Assembly: GCA_963514095.1 (NCBI GenBank)
Contig: OY741276.1
Coordinates: forward strand, 2,357,625-2,421,624
DNA from: Eutrigla gurnardus
Taxonomy: Eukaryota; Chordata; Actinopteri; Perciformes; Triglidae
DNA length: 64,000 nt
Direction: 5' to 3'
In this document: piece by piece, positions 1 to 11,480 of the stretch
Position numbering within the stretch: the stretch's first letter is position 1
How the letters are laid out: each line of letters begins with the position of its first letter
Made by a program: the position numbers and the translations under genes
The notes under the pieces: generated by a model
Told to the model about the DNA's origin: nothing
What the model saw: the letters and a program-made list of their open reading frames with translations, nothing else
The model's database searches: none

Positions 1-562
1 TTGAAACCCTGCAGATTTCTTTAAAAAAAACTGAATTATTATTAATGTATAGAGGGAGGGGTAATGATCAGACAATATAATATAATAATAATGGCGACAG
101 TATATGAATAGGAAGAGTTCAAGCTAATAAGACTGTTAATTAAAAAGATATTTGATACGGTCTATTATCGTCCCAATGAATAGCACGAGGAGCCCATTAG
201 AAGTAAATCATCCTGGACCACATCCAAGCATCCTCCTCAAAGGTCAGAGACTCGTTTAGAGCCTGATAGCTGAGAAAGGACCCCGATAGTCACAGCGTGA
301 AGCTGACGGAGCCCAGGAACCAGAAACCAGGAACCAGGGCCCTTATCACAGCCCTCTGATTAGCTGCTCAGCAACCAGCAAATCACTAAGACCCTGAATG
401 CATCACAGTGATGGACAAATATCAGAATGTATCCGGTAGAGAAGAAACACTGGATATGGGCCGGAGTTTTGTTTAATTATAATGATAATATTATATTAGG
501 GGTTTGAGTGTAGAGAGCAGAATGAACTTCAACATGTTAGGTGGAGGAAACTTACAAAGCAT

Positions 563-862
563 AGACTATTTATAAGAAGTGGACTACGGTTTTGAGGCCT
601 TGTTGCTCGATGTTTTTGCAACCAGTGAAAGGAAGTGACCATATTTGGACTGTGGGGGAGCGACGGGTGGATCTGATGAACACAAGCGGCAGAGCAGCAC
701 CCTTACTTGAGACCATAAACTCATGTTTACAATGTTTACTGAGATAATACATCAAGAGCGAAGTAGGACCATTTTCTCAGACTTCTTTACAATCAGAGAG
801 GAGTCGCCCCCTGATGGCCAGCAGAGAGAATGCAGGTTTAAGGCACTATGGTTCACGTTTCA
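563..862 (-). mobile_element. Dispersed element with 70-bp-unit family, copy 1 (internally deleted)
   Basis: Minus-strand copy of the element seen in full at 14613-15388. It has one CTCF-like site (802-820, one mismatch to the other copies), the GTAAACATTGT segment, and then jumps to the distal-end sequence (TTGCAAAAA, AAACCGTAGTCCA on the minus strand). The middle is missing. No open reading frame, so it is non-autonomous. Confidence 0.8.
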
Positions 863-2292
863 GAAGTGGATGTTTCTGCCTGGTACAAATGGGGAGTCCA
901 TTAGTTCATTTTTATAATGTAAAGTTTTTCTTACAGTAGGTTTTTCTGTGAAAGTACACGGAGGCAGATCGGGGAAGGAAGCCAAAGGGTGGAGAGTCGG
1001 GGGTTCGGAGGGAGCACAGGAGGAAAAAGCAACCTCAGACCCTGATACCCAGTGGACCTTTTCAATTCAGCCTGGTCCGTAATAGAAAGAGAGATAGTGA
1101 CAGGAGGAGAGAAAAAAAGGTGTAAACTCCCCCTGAAACACTTTCAAATAAAGAGAAGACAGGGATGAGAATAATAGTGATGAATGTCACCGAGGTGGAG
1201 CTGCCTCCGTAGCTCCGGAGGTTCATGGGTATGCAGCAGCAGTGATATATTGTATGTAGTGGCCACAGGAGAGCTGGAGTCGGATAGAAGAGGGAGGAAT
1301 CAGTCAAGAATACAGACAATTTAAGATAATAGACTAGGCTGGATTCTTGTGATGAGTTATATAATAGAAAAATCAAGAATCAGATTTTTTTTTTTTTTGG
1401 TGAAAAGTCTACGTTTGTTGCTCCGATCACCAGGAGGTTAAAAAAAGTGTGGAAAAAAGTCCACAAGCCGACACCCTTTGCTGCAACTACATTTTATCGC
1501 ATTCTAAGAAGGTTTCCTAACAGATTTAAAATATGCCTCGCCTGAAAAAGTATCAAGATAGTATTTCCCTCTAGGTTAGACACAAAGTGGGAAAAGAAAA
1601 ACACCGCAAAAATTTCAAAGCACTTTTTTTTTTATCCTCCCCTTTCACCTGACAGCAGCGATACATTGCCGTCTGCAGAGAGAGCTCCTTCCATCCCCCC
1701 TCCAGGATGTTAGCGATGAAAGATCCCTCTGCTGACGGGAGCCACCAGCGCCCCCAACATTAACTCGTCAATATGACATTCAGAACGAGGACAATTTTAC
1801 ATTTGATTAAACTTTAACACAGAGCTGCTGCCTCTGGATGTATATATGGGGTTTGTGTTGAGAGTTCATGCAATCAAGTGTGTTATGTATATGGATCGGT
1901 AAGGAATGGTATTTTAAAAGGTGTCGGAGTGCATGAAGTGAAAGGCTGGCGATACGATCGGGCGAGTCGGAGCATCCCTCATGTGGTTATCATACACTCC
2001 AAGATACCAATATCTTTTGATTAATGGTGCGTCAATCGACGTTCGTTCTCAAAGACGGAGCAACAGTAGAGGAAATGCTAAACGGGGGGCTGAAAGTAGC
2101 TCTCTGTATTTTAAAAGTTGGATTCTAGTGCCGCTCTCTACAACAGGAAGCATGAATTTTTTAACACATCCCTCCTTAGACACGTACATTGTTCTTGAGG
2201 ACAGTCCACACGGTCATGCCATGAAATAATCTCATATCCCACACATTCAGTACAGTAGTCACCGAGGTAATGTGATGGACCTATTTCTAATT

Positions 2293-2884
2293 AACGGGGT
2301 AAAATAATATTAGTTACAACAGCGGAAGCTACACCAAAGATAGCTACAACTGCAGAGGCTAAAAGTTAACCGGGTAAACTAACATTAGCTACAACAGCAG
2401 GGGCTAACATTAACTAGGTAAACTAACATAAACTACAGGGGCTAGCATTAACTGGGTAAACTAGCATTAGCTACAACAGCAGGGGCTAGCATCAACTGAG
2501 TAAACTAGCATTAGCTACAACAGCAGGGGCTAACATTGACTGGGTAAACTAGCATTAGCTACAACAGCAGGGGCTAGCATCAACTGAGTAAACTAGCATG
2601 GGTTACAACAGCAGGGGCTAATATTAACTGGGTAAACTAGCATTAGCCACAATAGCAGGGGCTACCATTAACTGGGTAAACTAGTATAAACTACAACAGC
2701 AGAGGCTAGCATTCACTGAGTAAACTAGCATGGGATACAACAGCAGGGGCTAATATTAATTGGGTAAACTAGCATTAGCTAAAAGAGCAGGGGCTAACAT
2801 TAACTGGGTAAGCTATTATTAGCTACAAGAGCAGGGGCTAACGCTAACCAGGTAAACCAGCATTAGCTACATGCTAACCAGGTT
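2293..2884. repeat. 44-bp minisatellite, about 13 units
   Basis: Tandem units of about 44 bp built on GGTAAACTAGCATTAGCTAC followed by AACAGCAGGGGCTAACATTAACT-like sequence. Units differ by point changes and one is shortened. There are no open-frame or RNA features. Confidence 0.92.
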
Positions 2885-4104
2885 CACTGATAGCAGCAGG
2901 AGGAGGAGGAGCCTAGGTGCTCTCAATCATTTAAAAACACGACGGACAAGCTAAATGTAATTTATGGCACATATAACAACGAGAACACGGAGCCGAGGGA
3001 GTCTGCAGAGGTCGGGTGTACAGAGAAGCAGAATCAGTGTGGAAGAACTACCAGCATGTGTAAACAACGCATTCCTTCGCGATAATTATCGGAACCGTAA
3101 CCGGAGCTTCAAAGCCGAAAGTAGGACCGTTTAACGGGACGTCAGGAAGGGGAACGCCAGCCACAAAACCACGCAAACCACAGGCAGTTTTTCCGGCCAG
3201 TTTGGGAGCTAATTGTTGCTGTCTGAGACATTCTCATATCAGGAAACCGAGTGTGATTGATTTGCACACCTCTATGTTACCTGTGGGCCTGTGTGAGCTC
3301 TGAACACCTGGATGAGGTAAGCACCCCTCTATTAATATTTAGGAACAGCTTTGTGTGAGTCTTAATGTTGAACTGTTGGGTATTATTGGCTCATGTGGTA
3401 AGAAAATTAATTCCCGACTACTGTAAATCCCACAAATTAAGCGTGTGTGTGTGTGCTGACTGGAGTAGTAAATTATTTTAAATTGTAACCCTACCAAATA
3501 TTTATTTTATATTTTCGAACCTTTAATTGGATTTATGTAGAATTTATTTGGTTATTTTTTATTTTATTTTTTTCATTTTTTTCCCTCAATGACAACACAT
3601 TGATCTTTTTCTGGATTTTGGAAATTATACATTTTTTTCTAAATTTTTGGATTGAGAGAGAGATTGCATTGTTTCTGTGAGTAATTAACAGTAATAATTT
3701 GAATGTCGACGTTATGAATGATTTTGTGGGCGTTTCTGCGTGTTATTGTGCAAAAGAGTAGAAAATGAAGTTAATTTCTTAACATTTATATCATGCAAAT
3801 TATTTCAAATTGAGGCCTGTAAATCCCACATTAGTAATCTGGGCATTTGAGTTCCTAGAATGTTGTTGTACCACGTTCTTGGGTATTCAGGACCTCCACC
3901 GGTCTCTCCACACCCCTCTGCTCTGTGTGGTGTGTTGAATAATGTTTACTGGTTGATACGTGTTTCCCCTTGAACCTGAATACCAGCATCCCTGTATGTT
4001 TCTTCATCAGTCACATCCTTCGTAACTAGCAATTATGCAGATTAAGATTATATATAGGTTTGTACAGACACATGAGGGCTATGAGTTGTATTTGTATTTA
4101 ATAG

Positions 4105-4260
4105 GATACTTGTAAAGCAAGTTTATTTGCATAGCACCATTCATACACGAGGCAATTCAAAGTGCTTTACAGAGGCAGCGAAATACACGAATGGCAAAGA
4201 CATTAAAACTTAATAAAAACAGTAAAAGTGCAATTTAAAAACAATAAAACAAGCCACCAC
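4105..4260 (+). mobile_element. LINE/SINE-type 3' tail (fish)
   Basis: AAGTTTATTTGCATAGCACC ... CAAAGTGCTTTACAG followed by an A-rich stretch matches the tail organisation of a very common fish retroposon family (TTTATTTATATAGCAC ... AAAGTGCTTTACA, from memory). No 5' part is visible. Confidence 0.6.
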
Positions 4261-4814
4261 TGATTAGAACAAACTGTGTTTGACTTGCAGGAGGCGTTGG
4301 AGATTTTTCTATATTCTCAGTCCGTGTCTGGTTGGATGTCAAAGCGTCTTCTCTCGCCACTCATTTCCTGTCATCTACAAACGCTATAATACACTAAGAC
4401 ACTTATAATTTCAAAAGGTGTTCAACAGCGTGCTGCTTTGTTCTTCCCAAAGACGAGGATTGCGTTCAGTGGGGGGGAGCGTAATTTCCATTTATCTTAT
4501 TCTCCAGGAGCTCATGAAAAAAGATTGGGCTGTTGCATTTCAAATAACCTACAGTGCCTGAATTAAAACCCACTTTTAATAGGCATCGGATTCCCCTTTA
4601 ATTTAATCATTTATTCTTTTCCCCTTTCTAACGAGCACACAGAGAAAAAAGGGGGCTGAGTACTATTAATTATACGATTATAATGAACCACGGCCGCAAA
4701 CGGAGCGCTTCTGGCTTGTGTGCATCAAAACCCAATAAGGGGATCAAATTCCTGATTAGCCTAAACAGGGTTCTGCGGCATTCTTCAGCTGAAATATTCA
4801 ACTCCCACCCATAC

Positions 4815-5711
4815 GCTCTCCTCAGCTGGTCTCGCTCTCCTCAGCTGGTCTCCTCAGCTGGTCTCTCTCCTCAGCTGGTCTCGCTCTCCTCAGCTGGTCT
4901 CGCTCTCCTCAGCTGGTCTCGCTCTCCTCAGCTGGTCTCTCTCTCCTCAGCTGGTCTCCTCAGCTGGTCTCTCTCTCCTCAGCTGGTCTCGCTCTCCTCA
5001 GCTGGTCTCTCTCTCCTCAGCTGGTCTCCTCAGCTGGTCTCTCTCCTCAGCTGGTCTCGCTCTCCTCAGCTGGTCTCCTCAGCTGGTCTCTCTCTCCTCA
5101 GCTGGTCTCTCTCCTCAGCTGGTCTCCTCAGCTGGTCTCTCTCCTCAGCTGGTCTCCTCAGCTGGTCTCTCTCTCCTCAGCTGGTCTCCTCAGCTGGTCT
5201 CTCTCTCCTCAGCTGGTCTCTCTCTCTCCTCAGCTGGTCTCTCTCTCCTCAGCTGGTCTCCTCAGCTGGTCTCCTCAGCTGGTCTCTCTCCTCAGCTGGT
5301 CTCGCTCTCCTCAGCTGGTCTCCTCAGCTGGTCTCTCTCTCCTCAGCTGGTCTCTCTCCTCAGCTGGTCTCCTCAGCTGGTCTCTCTCCTCAGCTGGTCT
5401 CCTCAGCTGGTCTCTCTCCTCAGCTGGTCTCTCTCTCCTCAGCTGGTCTCCTCAGCTGGTCTCTCTCTCCTCAGCTGGTCTCTCTCTCTCCTCAGCTGGT
5501 CTCTCTCTCCTCAGCTGGTCTCTCTCTCCTCAGCTGGTCTCTCCTCAGCTGGTCTCTCTCTCCTCAGCTGGTCTCTCTCTCCTCAGCTGGTCTCTCCTCA
5601 GCTGGTCTCTCTCTCCTCAGCTGGTCTCCTCAGCTGGTCTCTCTCCTCAGCTGGTCTTTCTCCTCAGCTGGTCTCTCTCTCCTCAGCTGGTCTCCTCAGC
5701 TGGTCTTGCTC
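4815..5711. repeat. 13-19-bp minisatellite CCTCAGCTGGTCT(CTCTCT)n
   Basis: About 0.9 kb of tandem CCTCAGCTGGTCT units, alternately 13 bp or lengthened by CT dinucleotides to about 17-21 bp. Each unit contains the palindrome CAGCTG (an E-box core). The + strand stays open as a 364-codon frame only because no unit variant contains a stop. The predicted peptide is pure SAGL/LSWS/PQLV repeat and is not a credible protein. Confidence 0.93.
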
Positions 5712-6676
5712 TGTGTTCTGCTGCTCATGCATTTTAACAGCAAACAAACACAGAGGCTAAACCTCCAGACAGGTTAGTTAAAAGTCGATTTGTCTGGGAA
5801 GGATGCTGGATACTAAACAAAAGTTAGCGTTGCATCAGGAAGGGGGAGGGAGGGATAAACCATTATTCCATTTGTTTCTTAACCTGCTCCAGATTGCCTT
5901 TTTTTGCAGGGACTCCGGGACTCGGGCGTCTGTTGAGGCTCAAACTGTGGCACATCAATTTACCAGACAACAAAAATCTCATCTCAGCAGCTAATGAAAT
6001 GCACAGTAGCCAGCAAGTGTCTAATCAAAACTAACTTCTTCTTCTCGCGGCACAAAAAAAAAGCTGTTAAAGTCCATCAGCTGGAGTAGTAGAGCTTGGC
6101 GGTGTAATGGATCCCTAATGACAGCCAGTTATCATCACCGGTGACCTCCGACCTGTTTCGTCGCGTCGGGGCATCACTTCCCCGGTCCGTTACACTCCCG
6201 TGTCAGTCTCAGTCGTGGCGAAGCTATCTAAGATACCAAATTGCAATATAATAAATTGCTACTTGTTCTGACAGTTGCACTCAACCCCCCCACCCCCATC
6301 AGAGCATCTCATCTCAAGGCATTAAGCTCAGAGCTGCTGATAACTCATCCACACACACACTAGGGGGCAGCAGACACTGAGCCCTGGGGGGCAGTGATTG
6401 TGCAGATACCCCCTCCTCCCCCTCCCTACTATGCTGGTTGATCTGCTGGGGGTCATCATGTGACCGTTCTGGCCTGCCCTTGCACCTGCAGGTGCACCTG
6501 TCCTCCTCTGGGGAGGGCAAAAGTCCTTAAAGGACCGTAAAAAAAAAAAAAACCTGGGGGTCCTCTCTGCCACACCGTTGGCATGGCAACAGCACCTGGA
6601 GGACACACACGAGTCACTGACCACCGGCGCCCAGACCATCACATCAATGGTACGCTATTGCAACCTATGCTTTATC

Positions 6677-7201
6677 CAGGGTTTGTTACAGGTGCTGGAA
6701 ATCCTTGAAAGCACTTTTTAATTTTAGTGTGAGGTTTTCAAGGTTTGGAAAGTGCTTGGATTTAGATAGAGTGCTTGAAATGTGTGTTCTATGTGATGAC
6801 ATCTATGATAGAACAGAGAAAAGAAGATCTCCATATCTGAGGGACTGAAAACAGCATTTTCTGACATTTCTTTATGAAAAATGACTTTTGATGATGAACA
6901 GATGATGAAAATAGTTGGTGATTATATTTCTGTGGATCTGTTAGTGGAATTAGTTTTCCTTTCATTTGTGGTCCTTCTGTAAAAAGCTGTCTCCAAACAT
7001 CATGTTGGTTGTTTAGAGGACAATAACATCTCATTTAATGTGATGAACAAGTGACAGAATAAGTAGACTGAATACTGACCATTGGATTGATACAAATATG
7101 CAGTTTACCACAGCTGGAAGGGGCTGGAAAAGCATGGAAATGCACCTGGAAATGCTTAAAAAGTGCTTGAATCTGACTTTGTGAAAGGTGTAGGAACCCT
7201 G
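6677..7201. mobile_element. Non-autonomous hAT-like element
   Basis: 525 bp with imperfect inverted ends: CAGGGTTTGTTACAGGTGCT on the left and, reading inwards from the right, CAGGGTTCCTACACCTTTCA. Internal GCTGGAAAT/GTGCTTGAA repeats are typical of a fish element family I recall with CAGGGTT ends. No clear 8-bp target duplication and no transposase frame. Confidence 0.6.
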
Positions 7202-8339
7202 ATTACCCTCCTTGCTTGGAGGATGTGTAGAGTTAAGGTGGGGTGAAAGGAGAGCAGATCCAGATGTTTCATTCAGGAGTGACATCTGTGTATCGTATGG
7301 GGGAATATAATCTCACGCATCTCCAGCAGAGAGCTGTGTAATAACATGGCAAACATACGACACACATGGCGACATGTTAACTAATGCAAACATGCACCTG
7401 ACAAACACATTAGTACGAGTCACTCTCCCGCTGTTTCCCGTGTGTAAACGGCGGCGCTATGTTTGTAGTAATTACAGCGGCGGCGGCGGCGGCTGTGTGG
7501 GCATGATTGCACCGCCGCAGATCAGAGAGGCTAAGAGAGAGAGTCGGCTCAATGCACGACTTCCTCCCCGAGTCCTTACGATTAATTGTTAATCCAGACA
7601 CTCACAATAAATCCTGGTGACACCGACACACTGACGACACTTTGACATTGAAAATCAGCTTCCCTTCGGCTCACACCTGCTGGAGAGAGGAGCGACTTCC
7701 CAGAGTTTCTTTCCAACATTTCTTTCATTTCACTGCACGTTTATCGACCATTATGCAAATGGTCGTCTGTGTTCTCGCCGTCAAAACGATAATAGTTCAG
7801 TGCATTAGCATCCTGTCGAAATAAAAAAAAAAAAAAGGGCTCCCCGGGAATCACAAGTGGTCAATTTGCTTCCACTTTGATGGCGTTGCCAGGATTTAAC
7901 TGCTCATTTACTGTGGGGAAAGAAAAAAAACACATCACAGATTCTTTGATTACTTATTGGATTAATCCCAAATAAGAAAATAAAATAAAATAAAATACAT
8001 TGTGGGGATTAATAATAATGAATTTAACCTTGCAAGCTGCAGATTCTGAAGTTACTCCTGGTTTTTAGGACTCAATCAATCTGCATCAAGACATCTGGAT
8101 GCTTCCCTTGAATCAGTCCGTGCCTTTGAAGCCCCTCTGTGCAGCATGAGCACCGCATGTGGACACATTGATGGTCTCCAGCCAATTAACTCATATTCAT
8201 TAACATTTTTTGGGGTTTCTAAATCCCCCCTGAGCAGCTATGGGGCGCTCCAGGAACCGAACCCGCAACCCCTCAAGGCCATTTTTGTTAGTCTTCAAGT
8301 CTCAATTTGATCATCAGCTCCTCCCAGTACACAAACAAC

Positions 8340-8372
8340 AACCACACACACACGCACACACACACACACGCG

Positions 8373-8404
<32 letters not shown>
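8340..8404. repeat. (CA)n microsatellite, interrupted
   Basis: About 65 bp of CA repeats interrupted by CG and GCGC steps. Confidence 0.95.
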
Positions 8405-8406
<2 letters not shown>

Positions 8407-8498
8407 CCAGTCAGGAGTACATTTACCTATTAAGCTGAATTTAGCCCCCCTTCTTATGCACTGTTTAATGAGCTCTGTGCTAAATTACTACCAGAGCA

Positions 8499-8501
<3 letters not shown>

Positions 8502-8580
<79 letters not shown>
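8502..8580. repeat. (AC)n microsatellite, about 39 units
   Basis: Uninterrupted AC/CA dinucleotides over 79 bp. Confidence 0.97.
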
Positions 8581-8581
<1 letters not shown>

Positions 8582-9225
8582 CACAAACCCAGACAAGCCA
8601 TTCATCAAACTGCACATTTGTTGAAATCTGATCAGGTTCATAATAAAAAAATAAAATGTTAAAAACCCAACCGGTGCACATCACACACACACATTAGTCG
8701 GCTTCCAGCAGCAGAGTTTCTCATCGATCAGCAGCGAGGGTCAGCAGGATGCGAGCGGCCGTCTTGGCCGGAGGAGAAATTATAAAGCGGTTTGTCAACG
8801 GAAACACCGGGCGCCGCCGCCGCCGCACACCCAGAGGTCCGTGTGTAGGAATGAGACATTGATCCATAATTGGAAGCACTCAGTCATGAAATCTAAAGAC
8901 TAATTAAAGACAGAGAGCGTTAATGGCGTCCATTTACATATTTGGGCACAGTCGTGAGCGGCGCCGCCTGCAGGTCGAGAGAGAGGCGGCGGATCGATCG
9001 CGTTGGACTTAACCATGAGTGTCTGAAACGTCCGACTGCATCAGCGTCACATGCAGATACGCATCGAGCTCCAGGTCGATAGCGATAGGTGCTTTTGTGT
9101 TTGTCTGCTCGACCTCCACAAGACAAAGACGACTTCTGATGCTTCACCGTCCGATGAGGCTGAGTCCCTTTAATGACTCTATGTGTGTTAACGAGGGCCA
9201 GATATAGGATTTAACTGCATGTCGT

Positions 9226-9430
9226 GATAAAAAACGCTCACAATAAGTTGACCGAGGTCAATTTTCATTATCGGGATAATGATGAATATCATCCTTTGAA
9301 AAAGCCGTCTAACCCAATATCATGGTAAACGAGTGAAAATAGAGCCTAATTCAAAATATACAGGATACAAAAATATATCCTTAATTTATGCAGGGAAACG
9401 TTATGATTCATGATCATCTTGTTTTAGTTT
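9226..9430 (-). repeat. Dispersed repeat family R3, copy 1
   Basis: The reverse complement shares blocks with 24570-24725 and 35105-35430: GATGATCATGAATCATAA, TGCATAAATTAAGG and AGGCTCTATTTTCACTC, in the same order. Probably remnants of one DNA-transposon family. No coding capacity. Confidence 0.65.
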
Positions 9431-9504
9431 ATTTGATTGTTTTCCATGAAAAAGGACATTGATTGTTGTCAGTTGATATTCATAGTGTACCCATATCTCC
9501 CTGT

Positions 9505-9692
9505 TAAATTTATATATTTCATATATTTCCTGCACCTTTTGCACTCGTTACAATTTCATTGTCCTGTGCTTTACTTCCACTTATACTTATATCTGTACAT
9601 AGTTGTCAAATGTTACCTTTTATTACATTTCTATTAGTTGCCATAAAGTCAAATTCCTTGTATTCCTTTCTTGGCCAATAAAGCTGATTCGA
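9505..9692 (+). mobile_element. 3' end of a non-LTR retrotransposon (LINE tail)
   Basis: TTTTGCACTCGTTACAATTT ... AAATTCCTTGTATTC ... TTGGCCAATAAAGCTGATTC. The ending AATAAAGCTGATTC is the characteristic 3' terminus of a widespread fish LINE group (from memory). Only the 3' end is present, as expected of 5' truncation. Confidence 0.65.
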
Positions 9693-11268
9693 TGAGTAAG
9701 CGTCTTATCTGCGACGCCATAAAAATATTAACGAAATGTAACGTGATTCCAGTGCGTTCTTCTGATCGTGGACAGTGATTACTTAGCCGCCCCGTGTGTT
9801 AGCTCGCCGGCTGGAGGTGGAAGCGGCGGTGACGAGTACAGACTGTGGCATCTCATCTGGAGGCTTGCTGGTCCACGCTGCATCCAGGCTGCGTTTAGGG
9901 TGCAAGCCTCTGTGACGCCCTCGTGGCCCCGCCGAGGTGCACCCGCCGCCTGATTACATGTCAGGGCTCGTAATGTCCTGCTTGAACAGGCGAGAGGAGA
10001 GAGGGCGAGCCCGCGGCGGCAGCGGCATCCCTTTTCCTTCGCTGCTTATCGGCCGGACAGAGTCCTGTTTTCAACCCCGTTAGGCTCCGGATGATAACGG
10101 CGGGACAGCGAGAGATTGCTTGTCAGCGTTGCCGTGGCGGCGAGAGGATGTGACTCTGTGTCTTTCCCTGTTTGTCTTCTGGCTGATTGAATCTGCGAGT
10201 GACTGAAGGCAGAGCTGCCGATGTGTGGCTCTTTGCCCCCTTCTGGTACTCTCTTCTCTCCGACTGCCGCTTCCATACCTTCGCTCCACAGCCCACGGCC
10301 TGTTTTAATAGGCTTATTTAAATATGTCCCCCTTGCACAGGTTAGAGAAACGAGACAGCTGGGGTGCCAGACTAGGAGCTTCTTTAAGTGGAATAGGCTT
10401 CGGTGTAAAAGCCAATCATCTTGAAGGCCAAGCTAAACTGGGGTTAATTGGAGCCAACTGCAGGCCGGCGGTTCTTTTTTGCCTATTCGGTGAGATAAAT
10501 CTGCTTTTGGGGGAAAATCCGACTGATATTAAAGATGACTGGAGCTTATTCTTGAGTGCTGAATGAGGAGAAACTTCACTGTGATGGAAACTGAGATGTT
10601 CAATAGATGGAAGGCTAATAGAAAAAAAAAAACCAGTAGACAATTGTGTGTTTACATCTCCTCCCCGGCGGAGCGCCACCTACAGCGAGCGGTGCAGCGG
10701 CGTTGATCCGACCGCAGGTCTAATCTTCTGCTTTAGAAAACACAGGGAAGTCTCTGCACTGGGATACGGCCATGCATTTATTTATGGGAGGAAAGCTGGA
10801 GATAAATCCATGCTGTGCTGCTTATTTGTGTCTTTTTTTGTGTTTCACATTTCAAAACAAAACGGAGAAGCATCCTGATGCTTCAGACGGGGAGGATGTA
10901 AATGCATAAGTGTGTAGTCGGCTAGAAGACAATGGAGGAGCATCCTTCTGATCACGATACACGCCGTAATTGATCAATACTACTTCATCAAACAATGTGA
11001 TTTCCTAAAGCAATTCTGTGGAACGAGAGCATCATTTCAAAACTCATTTAAACCACTGAGTGTTTATCCCGTTAATCTATTGTCTTCTTCACTTCCCACT
11101 GGCTCCTTTCGATTTTCCGTCAGTAATTAATTGATACCCCTTTATGTAGAAAATAATTACAATATCATTATTGAACCGCCAAATTATGTAAAAATGGCAC
11201 ACAATTTTAGGATTTAGGAATTAAATAGTTCTAAAGGCATGATGATCCAAAAGTGACCTCAACTAATC

Positions 11269-11270
<2 letters not shown>

Positions 11271-11361
<91 letters not shown>
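11271..11361. repeat. (AT)n microsatellite, 91 bp
   Basis: About 45 uninterrupted AT units. Self-complementary, so able to extrude as a cruciform and unstable in length. Confidence 0.97.
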
Positions 11362-11364
<3 letters not shown>

Positions 11365-11365
11365 C

Positions 11366-11480
11366 TTGTCTTTTATAGCTCCAAACAAGTGATGCATGAA
11401 GTCATTTCACCTGGGTGATTGTGACCCATAATGTAATCATTGCACCTGGTAAATGGATGCATTTAAATAGGAATAAACGG
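11366..11480 (+). repeat. Dispersed repeat R2, copy 1
   Basis: Shares CACCTGGGTGATTGTGA, CATTGCACCTGGT and ATGCATTTAAATAGGAA, in order, with the reverse complement of 23055-23180. It directly follows the (AT)n tract. Class unknown. Confidence 0.75.

Noticed and set aside
4683..5777. 364-codon + strand frame
   Set aside because: Almost entirely the CCTCAGCTGGTCT array; open only because the unit has no stop.
8225..8285. GAACCGAACCCGCAACCCC segment considered as a tRNA T-arm
   Set aside because: No matching acceptor stem or D-arm/A-box around it.
8454..8690. Many frames encoding poly-TH or poly-CV, here and at the other CA/TG tracts
   Set aside because: Dinucleotide microsatellites read in both strands; no coding meaning.
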